DNA of 64,000 nucleotides, taken from positions 5,870,300-5,934,299 of the forward strand of contig NZ_CP126307.1 in assembly GCF_030144325.1 (NCBI RefSeq), given 5' to 3'. Below, piece after piece: positions 7,993 to 17,220 of the stretch. Under the pieces are notes generated by a model. It saw only the letters and a program-made list of their open reading frames with translations, had not been told where the DNA came from and did not search any database. The DNA is from Bosea vestrisii. GTDB taxonomy: Bacteria > Pseudomonadota > Alphaproteobacteria > Rhizobiales > Beijerinckiaceae. The translations under genes were made by a program, and so were the position numbers. Position 1 is the stretch's first letter. Every line of letters starts with the position of its first letter.

Positions 7993-8904
7993 TTATGAGC
8001 TGCCATTCGCATTCTCTGGGGCTCGCGCTCCACCTGCTGCCGATCGCGAGGCGAGCAATTTTGAGCGACGATCTCGCTGGCGCAGATGCCAGGCCACTAG
8101 CTTCCGAAGCCGCCTCCAGGCGAATGGCACGAAGCTTTGCTCGGAATGGTCTTTCGGCGTGCGTAGCACCAGGCCTGGATCGATGAGCATCGTCCCGCCG
8201 GTCAGACCGGCGAGGCTGCGGTTGAAGACCAGGTGCTCGCAGATGCTGGAGCCGGCTTGAAGGTAGCTTCCGAGGCGGTAGGTATCGGCACGATAGAGAC
8301 ACAGGCCATTGAAACTCGATGAGCATGTGATCTCGCGATCGTCCGTAAGCGCTCGCTGGTGCGGATAAATCCGTGACCGGAAGAAGCGGTAGTACTCGAA
8401 GATGTCGACCCGGCTCTTCGCGAGGTCATCAAGAAGCGTCTCGAACGATCGATGCTCGTCCTCGAATGCCAGCAGGTCGTAATAGTGCGGGCGAGAGGTC
8501 GCCGACACGCCGAAAATCCCCGGCTGCTCGAGTTTCAATGCCGCTGCGAGGAGGGCCGCGACCGAAGGTGGCGCGGCGATGACGTTGTCGATATCGACGA
8601 CGCAGACGAAACGGGCTTCGACGCCGGACGCTTCGAGTTCACTCTTGAGCCGCTCGCGGCCCAGTGCCATCCGCCGGAGCCGCTCGGGCTCGTCTGCCAT
8701 GAAAGGGGTTGGAACAAGGATAATCTCTCCTCGCGCCTCCGCACGCTGAAGCAGCAGCCGCGTCCCGTCTTGCGATCCGTTCTCGCCGACGAAGGCAGCC
8801 ACGCTCATGCCCTTGCGTCGAAGCGTCTCGATCAGTGCCAGGAAGCGCGGGATCGTCGTCGCGCAATCCTTGGCCAAAGCCAGGAAGGCGAAATCCCGCT
8901 GCAT
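7993..8904 (-). CDS. Glycosyltransferase-like protein
   Basis: The 303-residue product begins MQRDFAFLALAKDCATTIPRF. It has a nucleotide-sugar-type motif VGENGSQDGT near residue 45 and a probable metal site FVCVVDIDNVI near residue 105, so it looks like a GT-A-fold transferase. The ENGS-DGT plus DxD arrangement recalls CAP59/cryptococcal mannosyltransferase-like families; this is a suggestion only. I start it at the ATG at 8904 because the frame upstream overlaps the methyltransferase and loses all similarity. It lies 14 bases after that methyltransferase gene and is probably in its operon, with the polymerase gene further upstream. Confidence 0.7.
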   Translation of the reverse strand: MQRDFAFLALAKDCATTIPRFLALIETLRRKGMSVAAFVGENGSQDGTRLLLQRAEARGEIILVPTPFMADEPERLRRMALGRERLKSELEASGVEARFVCVVDIDNVIAAPPSVAALLAAALKLEQPGIFGVSATSRPHYYDLLAFEDEHRSFETLLDDLAKSRVDIFEYYRFFRSRIYPHQRALTDDREITCSSSFNGLCLYRADTYRLGSYLQAGSSICEHLVFNRSLAGLTGGTMLIDPGLVLRTPKDHSEQSFVPFAWRRLRKLVAWHLRQRDRRSKLLASRSAAGGARAPENANGSS

Positions 8905-8918
8905 GGCTTCCGCTTGCT

Positions 8919-9635
8919 TCACGTCTCCGAGTTCCTGATGGCGATCAGCGATTTCGGCAGGAACAGGACATTCTCGGTCAGGATCTCGGCATCCGGAAAG
9001 AGGTCGGCAAGCTGAGCCCGGTCGAGCATGGACGTGCCTTCGACGATCTGCATGGCGTGGTCGAGCGAGGTCGCCTTCGCATAGAAGCCGCGGGACTTGC
9101 TCGATACCAGCCGTCGCTGCAGCGGCTGCGGCAGCCAGTGCATGATCGGCGCGTTGCTGTGCGGGTCGAGTGGAAACCAGAAGTTCGGCGTCTGCACGTA
9201 ATAGTTCGGTGCCAGACGTCTGATCTCCGCCGCGACGCGCTTCATATCGGCCCATCGGCCGACATGCTCGATCAACGAGTTGGAGTGGACGAAATCGAAG
9301 CTCTGATCACCGAATTGCGCGACGTCGCGCGCATCTCCTTGGATGACGTGAAAGCGCGGGTCGGATGATTGCTGCTTGGCTTCGATGTTCAAAAGAGAGA
9401 TTTCGACACCCGACGCCGGGAGGTCGAAGTGCCAGTAATCGGCGTCGCCGCCCATGTCGAGAATCCGGCAGGAGCCCCGCTTCTTCACCACGGCATCGAT
9501 GATCGGGCGGACATACGTTCTGAACCGCTCCTCGCGGAACTGCGAGCGGCGGAACGATCGCGGAATCATGTTCATGAGCTCTTTGCCTCGCGATGCCGCG
9601 CCGGTTCCGGAGGGCATGATCCTAGAGATAATCAT
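8919..9635 (-). CDS. Class I SAM-dependent methyltransferase
   Basis: A 238-residue protein with Rossmann-type methyltransferase motifs: motif I RILDMGGDADYW near residue 58, an acidic end of strand 2, GDARDV for the adenine contact near residue 100, and FDFVHSNSLIEHVG for motif II/III. No membrane helices are present. An internal ATG about 20 codons in could also be the start. Position between the Wzy-like polymerase and a glycosyltransferase suggests it methylates a sugar or a lipid-linked repeat unit; the substrate is not deducible. Confidence 0.8.
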   Translation of the reverse strand: MIISRIMPSGTGAASRGKELMNMIPRSFRRSQFREERFRTYVRPIIDAVVKKRGSCRILDMGGDADYWHFDLPASGVEISLLNIEAKQQSSDPRFHVIQGDARDVAQFGDQSFDFVHSNSLIEHVGRWADMKRVAAEIRRLAPNYYVQTPNFWFPLDPHSNAPIMHWLPQPLQRRLVSSKSRGFYAKATSLDHAMQIVEGTSMLDRAQLADLFPDAEILTENVLFLPKSLIAIRNSET

Positions 9636-9707
9636 ACCGTCGGCAGCCCGGTCCGACGGCTGAGCCCCTGGGCTTGCGGACTAAGCCGTTCTGGGCAGAT
9701 GGGCAGC

Positions 9708-12571
9708 CTAGTCTGGACGGGCCAGCCGGCCGCTGGCTTCCTGGCCAAGGCTGCGGAACGTTTCGTAAGAGATGGGCTCGTGCCCCCAGATCAAGAAAGG
9801 GGCATTCATCGGCCGGCGTAGCACATAGGTATTGCGGTCGAACTGGTTTCCACCCGTTTCGATGATCCCGAAATTCGGATTTGAAGGCGTGACGTCGCTG
9901 GCCCCGCCGGACAGGCCGGTGTCGCCCTCATAGATGATCTCGTTGTCGTGCACCGCGTTGCGGGCGGTCCGGTAGAGCAGCGGGCTCGCAGCGTCTCGCC
10001 GGTTAGATTGGCCCAATCGCTCGCGCCCCTGATCGACGATGACGATCCCGCTGCTGCCGTCGGCGACGGTGACAGTATTCCCGTAGACGCTGACGCCCTC
10101 CGATGCGGCGATCTGGATGCCGGCACCCCACACCCAGGCGCTGCCTTGCTGGCCGCCGCGCCCAGTCCCGTTCAGGCGAACGATATTGTTGCGGATAATG
10201 GCATCGAAACTGATCTCGTAGAAGATTCCGGCATCCGAATTGCGCTCGACGAGGTTGTTCTCGAACAGGACGTGGCGGCAGTCGACATCGCACCACAGAC
10301 CCGAGCCGTAATTGTCGTGCACGTGGTTGCCGCGCAGCGTCAGTCGCTCGACCTTGCCTGCCTTGACACCGCCGGCCTCCCAGGCGGCGTCGAAGCCGTA
10401 GGTGTTGTTCTCGTGGATCTCGTTGCCCTCGATCAGGACGTCGGCGCCATTCGGCGAGATCCCGAGCTGGCCGTTGTGATGAACCTTGTTGTTGCGGACG
10501 ATGCTCCGCTCGCCGGTCGCGATTCCCGAGCCGCCGTTGAAGCGGACCTCGTTGCCTTCGATCAACCAGTCCGTGGCCCGGGGATTCTCGTCGCCGAAGA
10601 TCGCTCCCTGTTGGGCCGGCGTCGCATATTTCTCGACGATCAGGCCTTTGACGGTGACGCCGCGCGCGCCTGCATTGTTGAAGGCATAGAGCTGCCGCGT
10701 TCTCTCCAGGGCACGGCCTCGCGGATCGTCCGCGAGATAACTCAGGCCGGTTGCAGCATCGGCAAAGACGCTGCCAGACCGTAGGTCGGCGCGGTCGGCG
10801 ACCGGCTCCAGCGGCTGACCGTCGAGAAAGAAGCGCCGCGGATCGTTGCAGCGAGGCCGCAAGGTCAGGCAGGTGCCGAACGGTTTGATCGCAAGCCTCG
10901 GTGTGGCCGTTACCCAAAAGGCTCCCTCCCGGCGAATGTCCGTGACCAGTTCGGCCCCGTTCAGCACTGCGCCGGGCTGGCCGATGAAGACCTGCCTGTC
11001 CTTGGGCGCGATCAGTTGCGCTCGGTGAGTGCCGGCCGCGATGCAGAACGTCGCGCCTGGGGGAGCCTTGTCGACGAGGGCCTGAATGGAGGCGCCGACC
11101 GGGACCAAGATCGAACCGGTCGGGCAGGGGGCACTGTCAGCCGCTTCGGACGGAGGGGCCCCTAGCCATGTCGCCGCGCCGAGGAGAGCCGCGCCCGCGA
11201 TGCTCGCGCCGTTGCGCCCCACGGGTCGGGCGCGCGCGGGCTCCTCGACAACATGCCAGGCGCGATAGACCATCAGCGAACCGAAGCCGATCCCGAACAG
11301 GATCCAGAAGGGAATGCCGAGCATCGGCCCCTCGAGCGCGACGTCGAAGGATGCGTCGATGATGATCGAGGCGAGATAGCAGACCAGGAAGACGAAGTAG
11401 CGCGCCCAGTCGAGGTCGCCGCGCCGCCAGGCGAGATGGGCGGCTCGCAAGAGCGCGATGGTCCAGCTGCCGATGGCCAGGAGCCAGAGGGCCAGCCCTG
11501 GCACGCCGCCTCTGCCGAGATAGGTCATGTGCACGCTATGGGGGCTGCGCAGGGTCGGGCCGCCGCGTTCGAGGCCGACCACGAACCCGTCCGCCTCCGC
11601 CAGATTGATGCCGAAGCCCTTGCCGGTCCAGAAATAGGGGCCGTGGACGGTGTAGTCGCGGATGGCCTGCCACCAGCCCAGCCGCCACTGCTTGGTGCCG
11701 TCGAGATTGTTGGCGTCGCTCGATCCGGCGACGCTCGCGAGGTTCTCCACGACGGCGGCGGCGCTGATGGGCCGCTCGCCTCGCGGCAGGTCGATCTCCA
11801 GATCGGCGGCGTAGGCAACCAGCAGGAAGAGCGTGAGGCCGCCGGCGATGGTGGCGAGGCGAGCTGACTGACCGGTCAGGACCATCGCCAGGAGCAATGG
11901 GACCAGCAAGGCCAGCATGCCGCCGCGGCTCTGGCTGGCGATGAGCAGGGCTGCGCCGAGAGCGACGATCAGCCAGGTGCGGCCGACCTTGCAAAGACCG
12001 ACCAGCACGAGCACGAGCGCGCCGCAAAGATGCGCTGCGAGCTCCCCGAGCGCACCGAGATGATCTCGACATTCTGCCCGGGCAGCTTCGGGATCGAGGC
12101 GCCGAAGAACCGGGCGATGAGATAGAGCACGATCGCAATCGGGATGAGCACGCGCGCGTGCACCCTGAAATAGCCGACGATCTGGGCGATGCGGATCGGG
12201 CGCTCCACCAGCAGCGCCGCGACGATGAAGGCGAAACCGCCGTAAAGTGCGACCGCCCCGTCCCGCAACGCGTCGACCCCGTAGGCGCCGATCCCTTGCA
12301 GCGTCCGCAGCAGGACCCAGGCCATGAGCAATGCCGCGCTGACGGCCGGCACCGTTGTGAGCAGCGACGTCGCGCAGCCTGATGCCAGGAAGGCGAGCAG
12401 TCCGAGCGCGAACAGCATCTCGCCGACGAAAAGCGGCGGCAGGCCGAGATAGGCAAAGCTCTTGCCCAGGACGACATATCCAGCAAAGCCGAGCGCCAGG
12501 ATCGGCAGATAGCGATCGGTCGCCCGCCTATCGGTGGCGGCGGCGATCGGTGCTCGTGATATTCGTCTCAC
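9708..12571 (-). CDS. O-antigen ligase/polymerase-like membrane protein fused to a beta-helix domain (frameshifted)
   Basis: The N-terminal half (GTG start at 12571) is a multi-helix O-antigen ligase/Wzy-like protein, with hydrophobic segments such as YLPILALGFAGYVVLG and the periplasmic loop around NLAEADGFVVGLERGG. After the last helices comes about 450 residues of right-handed parallel beta-helix repeats, rich in patterns such as LIEGNEIHENNTYGFD and LFENNLVERNSDAGI. The frame breaks at the C4 run 12044-12047: before it the N-terminal frame reads QNVEIISVR, after it a second frame reads GELAAHLCGALVLVLVGL. Adding one base restores one frame of 954 residues. The beta-helix part would be periplasmic and might bind or cleave the growing polymer. 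Start RBS is GAGGGT. Confidence 0.75.
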
Positions 12572-12786
12572 TGCCGACCCTCGCTCGGCGCGGCGGTTGC
12601 CGGCGCGCGGCGAAGGTATCCCTCCGCCGGGTCCAGGCAGGGATGGGCATCCGAGGTAGCCATGCCGGCGGGCCGTTCAGGTGATCTTCCTTTTAGGCAG
12701 CCCCTATGCCCAGCGCCGTCGGCGAGAGGACGCCGCTAGACTTCGCTCCGAGATGATGCGGCCGAGTAATCGTCAACGGAGATCGG

Positions 12787-14187
12787 ATGACCTTCGGCGT
12801 GGGCAAGACGGGTGGCGATCTCGGCCGGGCGCTGTTCGAGCCAAGCGCTGTCGGCTCGGATCAGGTCAGGCCCGGCAATGCGTGGATGACCGTGAGGGCG
12901 CGGCTCTGGGCCATGCGCGATCCGGCGCTGTCCTTCGGCGATCAGGTGCTGAGCAGTGCCTGCAATTTCCTGACGACCATCCTGCTGGCCCGCGCGCTCG
13001 GCCTCGAAGCCTTCGGGCTCTACACCATGGTCTGGCTGGCGCTTTACCTCGCGATGAGCCTTCAGCTGGGCCTCATCGTCAGCCCGATGATGAGCATCGG
13101 CACGAAGGAGCAGGGGGGCGAGGCCGAGGCCTACTACACCGTGGTCTTCCTTCATCAGGCCGGCTACGTGGTCATTGCGACCGGCGCGATCTTTGCCGCT
13201 CTGATGCTGGCTGCAGGCGGGGCACCGCCTCTCGCCGAGGTTGCGCTGCCGGGATCGATGGCCGCAGCATCCTATCTGACGCAGGATTTCCTGAGGCGCT
13301 ATTTGTTTGCCCGGAGCCGGCCGGCGGGAATTCTGCTGATCGACGTGATCAATCAAATCCTGAAGCTCGGCGCGCTCGCGGCTCTCTGGCAGGCCGGGAT
13401 GATCAATGTCGCGAATGCGCTGTGGGCGGTCGCCGGCGCGGCAACGATATCGACGATATGTGGCTTGAGCCTGTCGGGACCTCTGGTGTGGAGGCCGCAG
13501 ATCCTGACCACCGTCACCGGGCGGCAATGGCGGTCAGCCCGGTGGCTCGTCCTCACCGGCTCCGTGCAATGGGTGCTCAGCTATAGCGGCCTTCTGGTGA
13601 CGGCCGGCCTGTTCGGGCCCAAGGTGCTCGGTGCGCTGAGGGCAGCGCAGAGCCTGCTCGCCGTACTCAACGTGGTGCGCGAGGCGCTGGAAAACATCGT
13701 TCCGCCGCTGGCTGGGAAGGCTCTCGCGGAGGGCGGCATGCCCGGTCTCCACAGAACCCTCGGTCGGGCCCTGCTGTTCGCCGGCCTGACCGGTGCCGTG
13801 GTGGTTCTTTGCCTCGGACTGTTCGGCCCCTGGCTCCTGCACCAGCTCTATGGTGGCGAAATCCTCGAATTCGACTGGGTGATCATCTGGTATTCCTTCG
13901 CCTTCCCGATGGCGTTGATGAGCCTGGTCCTTGGCTGCGCCTTCCGAGCGCTGGAGCGCACGCGTCCGGTCTTCATCGCAGCGCTCGTCGGAGGTTGCTT
14001 CAACCTGCTGGCGGTCTATCCGGCTGCGCTCTTCTTCGGCGTGGCGGGGTTGATCGCGGTGACGCTTCTGTCGGAGCTCGCTGCTCTGCTCGTGCTGGTG
14101 ATGCTTGCGCTCCGGATACCGGGTTTGCTGGCAAGCCGGCCGGGCGCTTCGGCCGGCAGTCGCATGGTGACGGCGCCCACGCCATGA
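12787..14187 (+). CDS. Wzx-type polysaccharide flippase (MOP superfamily)
   Basis: The 466-residue product is very hydrophobic, with about twelve predicted membrane segments. An N-terminal amphipathic start is followed by the family-like FGDQVLSSACNFLTTILLAR. It should flip undecaprenyl-linked repeat units to the periplasm, where the Wzy-like polymerase at 9.7-12.6 kb would act. A GGAG site stands a few bases before the ATG. The promoter region is shared with the divergent polymerase gene (12572-12786). The 3' end overlaps the phosphopantetheinyl transferase gene by four bases (ATGA), an unusual pairing that ties the polysaccharide genes to the NRPS genes in one transcript. Confidence 0.85.
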   Translation: MTFGVGKTGGDLGRALFEPSAVGSDQVRPGNAWMTVRARLWAMRDPALSFGDQVLSSACNFLTTILLARALGLEAFGLYTMVWLALYLAMSLQLGLIVSPMMSIGTKEQGGEAEAYYTVVFLHQAGYVVIATGAIFAALMLAAGGAPPLAEVALPGSMAAASYLTQDFLRRYLFARSRPAGILLIDVINQILKLGALAALWQAGMINVANALWAVAGAATISTICGLSLSGPLVWRPQILTTVTGRQWRSARWLVLTGSVQWVLSYSGLLVTAGLFGPKVLGALRAAQSLLAVLNVVREALENIVPPLAGKALAEGGMPGLHRTLGRALLFAGLTGAVVVLCLGLFGPWLLHQLYGGEILEFDWVIIWYSFAFPMALMSLVLGCAFRALERTRPVFIAALVGGCFNLLAVYPAALFFGVAGLIAVTLLSELAALLVLVMLALRIPGLLASRPGASAGSRMVTAPTP

Positions 14188-14882
14188 TGCCGCTACCACC
14201 ACTTCACGTGCATCTCTGGTGCTGTCGCATTGATCTCAGCGCAGCGGAGGCGGCGGAGCGGCGCGGGATCCTCTCCAATGATGAACGCGCCCGCGCCGAC
14301 CGCTTCCATGATGCGAAAGCGCGGATCGCCTTCATCGTGGCACGGAACTGGCTGCGGCGCGTCCTGGCTCTCTACACGCCTGTCCCGCCGCCGCAGCTTC
14401 GCTTCGGCGAAACCGTCTTCGGCAAGCCATTTCTCGCGAACGACGAGGGCGGATCGCGTCTCGCGTTCAATCTCAGCCATTCCGGCGAGCTTGCGATCGT
14501 CGCTGTGACGGCAGGGATGCCGGTCGGCATCGACATCGAACGCATCCGGCCGGTTTCGACCGACCTCCTGGCGGGGTGCCTTGCGCCGCGAGAGTTCGCA
14601 ACCCTCTCGGCTCTGGCGCCGACTCTGCGTCAGGAATCCTTCATTCGTTGCTGGACGCGCAAGGAAGCCTGCTTGAAAGCGATCGGCGTCGGCCTCAATG
14701 GCTCGCCGTCAAGCTTCGAGGTATCGCTCGATCCGACGGGTGCGCGACTGCTCGCGGTCGAATCCGACCCGGCTGAGGCTGACCTCTGGCAACTGGCCGA
14801 TCTCCAGCCAGCGCCGGGCTATTGCGGCACGCTGGCCGCGCGACATCGCGGCTGGTCCCCGATCTGGATGGCTCGACCCTGA
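14184..14882 (+). CDS. 4'-phosphopantetheinyl transferase, Sfp type
   Basis: A 232-residue enzyme that moves the phosphopantetheine arm of CoA onto a conserved serine of carrier domains. The Sfp signatures are present: FNLSHSGELAIVAV, the metal-binding GIDIERIRP, and WTRKEACLKAIG, with a KPFLAN stretch upstream. It is the natural activator of the three carrier domains (GNS, GFDS and GADS serines) in the adjacent convergent assembly line. Two consecutive ATGs (14184, 14187) are possible; the first overlaps the flippase stop. Its coupling to the flippase gene rather than to the synthetases is notable. Confidence 0.92.
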   Translation: MMPLPPLHVHLWCCRIDLSAAEAAERRGILSNDERARADRFHDAKARIAFIVARNWLRRVLALYTPVPPPQLRFGETVFGKPFLANDEGGSRLAFNLSHSGELAIVAVTAGMPVGIDIERIRPVSTDLLAGCLAPREFATLSALAPTLRQESFIRCWTRKEACLKAIGVGLNGSPSSFEVSLDPTGARLLAVESDPAEADLWQLADLQPAPGYCGTLAARHRGWSPIWMARP

Positions 14883-14907
14883 CCCTGCCGAAAAAAAACG
14901 CTACCTG

Positions 14908-17175
14908 TCAGAACCGGTTCTGGCGCACGGCCTCGACGATCCGTTCGGCCATGGTCCTCGAGCCGGCTTCGGAGAACGCTCCTTCGTGGCCCTCGCCGTC
15001 GACGGCGAAGCAGAGGGTGTCTGGCGCCAGATGATCTCCCCAGCCCAAGGTTGCATCTGGTGGCCAACCTGGCGGGATCGCGCCGCTTCGGAAGATCAGC
15101 ACGCGTCCGTCATAACTGGGCAACGCATAGCGTTGGACCAGGGCCTCGAGCTCGTCGGTCGTCCGCCAGAAATCGGCTTCGTCAGCCGCTTCCTCGGCCG
15201 CACGCCAGAAGATCAGGCGCTTGGCTCGCCGGATAGCCGCGGTCGATTGCAGCCAGAAAGACATGCGCGTCACGAAGCTTCGCGGTCCGGCCTGCCAGAA
15301 CCGCCGGGCGAAGCGGCCCGCGCGTTTCAATCTGAAGAGCAGGCGCGCGCTGTAGGGCTGTCGCAGGAAGTAGCCGGGCGCCCAGCAGTCGATCAGCACC
15401 ACCAGATCGACTTGCTTCCCGCTCGCCACCAGTTGCCTCGCCACTTCGAGGGCGATCACGCCGGACCGGCAGAAGCCGGCAAGCCGATACCGGTCAGCTG
15501 GCTTGGTCGCCATGATCGCCTCGCAATAAGCGGCTGCCAACTGCTCGATCGAGGCAGGGGCCATTCCGTTCACGAGGGGATCGAGCAGTTGCAGCGCGGC
15601 GAAGGGCTGATCGGGGCCGAGCTCATGCGATAGCGGCCGATAGAGACGCAGGTTGTGGGCCGTATGGTTGAGCGCGAACACGGTCGGCTGCGTACCGGTC
15701 TGCTGCAGCCAGGTCCGACGCAGAGCCGTAGCGTCGATCACCGGCGGCTGGGCCGGCGTGGCGGGAAGCCAGAGCGGCGACGCGATCGGCAAGGAGGTCG
15801 GCACCGGCCGCGGCAGACGCGCGGTCGGGTTGGCGACGAGCGCCTCCGCCAGGCTCTGGAATTGCGCCACCAGCTCGCTTGCGGTCGCCTCGTCATAGAG
15901 GTCGCGATGGTACTCGCAGGTCAGGCGCCAGCCTTCCTCGCGTTCGACCAGGATGAAGTTGAGATCGTAGAGCGCACCCGGCAGGGGCGAGGGAATTCCT
16001 GATAGCTGGAAGCTGTCATTGGCGAGCTCGCCGATGAAGGCTCGCTGGACGATGAAGTTGACCGAGACCGGCGGTCGGCTGGCGTCACCACTGCCGGGGA
16101 GCAGCGATACGAGCTTGTCGAACGGCCATTGATGATGATCGACCGCCTCCTCGAACGTGTCGCGGGCGGCATGGCAAAGATCGAGAAAACTCTGCTCTTC
16201 GGAGACTTTGGTCCGCAGAACCAACGTGTTGACGAAGGGACCGACGATCGCCTCCAGCTCGACATCGTCGCGGTTCGCCATCTGCGTGCTCAGCACGATG
16301 TCGGAGGCACCGGTGCGTTGCCGGAGCAACGTCAGGAGAACGGCGTAAGCTGCTGAAAAGAAGGTCGTACCTTCCTTGCGAGCCAGATCGGCCAGTCCCG
16401 AGGTCAGGGCGCGCGGAAGCAGCCGCGAGAGCGAGGCGCCATGCGTGCTTCGCATCGCAGGCCGCTGGCGATCGCCCGGCACCTCGACGAGAGGCAGATC
16501 GGCGAGCTGGCGTTGCCAATAGGCTTCCTCCCGGGCGAGCTCACCGTCCGCCATGCCGTCATGGCTTCCCTCGGCGAAGTCCGAATATTGGAGAGGGAGT
16601 TCGGAGAGGACCGGTTCGCGGCCACGGCCGAGCGCCTGATAGGCCGCTACAAAATCCTTGGCGATGATGCCCATCGACCAGCCGTCGCTGACGATATGGT
16701 GCGCGACGACCAGGATCACGGCCTCGGCGCGGCTCTTGCGCAGCAATGTCGCCCGCAGCAGCGGAGCTTCGCTGAGATCGAAGCGCGTGCACGCTTCGCC
16801 TTGGGCGATGCGATCGGCCTCCCTGGTCCGGTCCGCCTCGGGCAGGCCGGACAGGTCGATCTCCGGCAGCTTGAAGGCCACGTGCTCGGCGATGGCCTGA
16901 ACGGGGCGGCCGTCCTCCAGCCGTATCGCGGTCCGCAGGGATTCGTGGCGGTCAAGGATCGCCTGGAAGGCATCCTGCGCGAGAGCAGCATCCAGGTGGC
17001 CCCGGATCCGCCATTTGACGGCGATGTTGAGCGCCGGCGTGCCCGGATCCTTGGCGTCGATCTCCCAGTAGCGCTCCTGCGCCGACGAGCACCGCGCCGA
17101 CGCGACGATACGGTCCGGCTCGTGGATATGGGGTTCCGGTTCGCGCGTGAACTGATTTGCCATGGCCTCGTTCAC
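14908..17175 (-). CDS. NRPS terminal protein: condensation domain plus thioesterase
   Basis: A 755-residue protein. Residues about 25-460 are a condensation domain with the catalytic HHIVSDG (H159, H160, D164). Residues about 495-750 are a thioesterase-like alpha/beta hydrolase. There is no adenylation or carrier domain between them. The nucleophile elbow reads AGFCRSG where type I thioesterases have GxSxG, so Cys569 replaces the serine; D596 (VVLIDCW) and H730 (GEGHEGAF) can complete a triad. It lies 45 bases after the 2637-residue synthase and should be the last step. The C domain would condense the PCP-bound chain with a separate amine or a carrier in trans, and the TE would release it. 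Confidence 0.9.
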   Translation of the reverse strand: MNEAMANQFTREPEPHIHEPDRIVASARCSSAQERYWEIDAKDPGTPALNIAVKWRIRGHLDAALAQDAFQAILDRHESLRTAIRLEDGRPVQAIAEHVAFKLPEIDLSGLPEADRTREADRIAQGEACTRFDLSEAPLLRATLLRKSRAEAVILVVAHHIVSDGWSMGIIAKDFVAAYQALGRGREPVLSELPLQYSDFAEGSHDGMADGELAREEAYWQRQLADLPLVEVPGDRQRPAMRSTHGASLSRLLPRALTSGLADLARKEGTTFFSAAYAVLLTLLRQRTGASDIVLSTQMANRDDVELEAIVGPFVNTLVLRTKVSEEQSFLDLCHAARDTFEEAVDHHQWPFDKLVSLLPGSGDASRPPVSVNFIVQRAFIGELANDSFQLSGIPSPLPGALYDLNFILVEREEGWRLTCEYHRDLYDEATASELVAQFQSLAEALVANPTARLPRPVPTSLPIASPLWLPATPAQPPVIDATALRRTWLQQTGTQPTVFALNHTAHNLRLYRPLSHELGPDQPFAALQLLDPLVNGMAPASIEQLAAAYCEAIMATKPADRYRLAGFCRSGVIALEVARQLVASGKQVDLVVLIDCWAPGYFLRQPYSARLLFRLKRAGRFARRFWQAGPRSFVTRMSFWLQSTAAIRRAKRLIFWRAAEEAADEADFWRTTDELEALVQRYALPSYDGRVLIFRSGAIPPGWPPDATLGWGDHLAPDTLCFAVDGEGHEGAFSEAGSRTMAERIVEAVRQNRF

Positions 17176-17220
17176 CCTCTCTCGCGCTGTGAGACAGGGC
17201 TCTGCTCGCCCGATTGCGCT

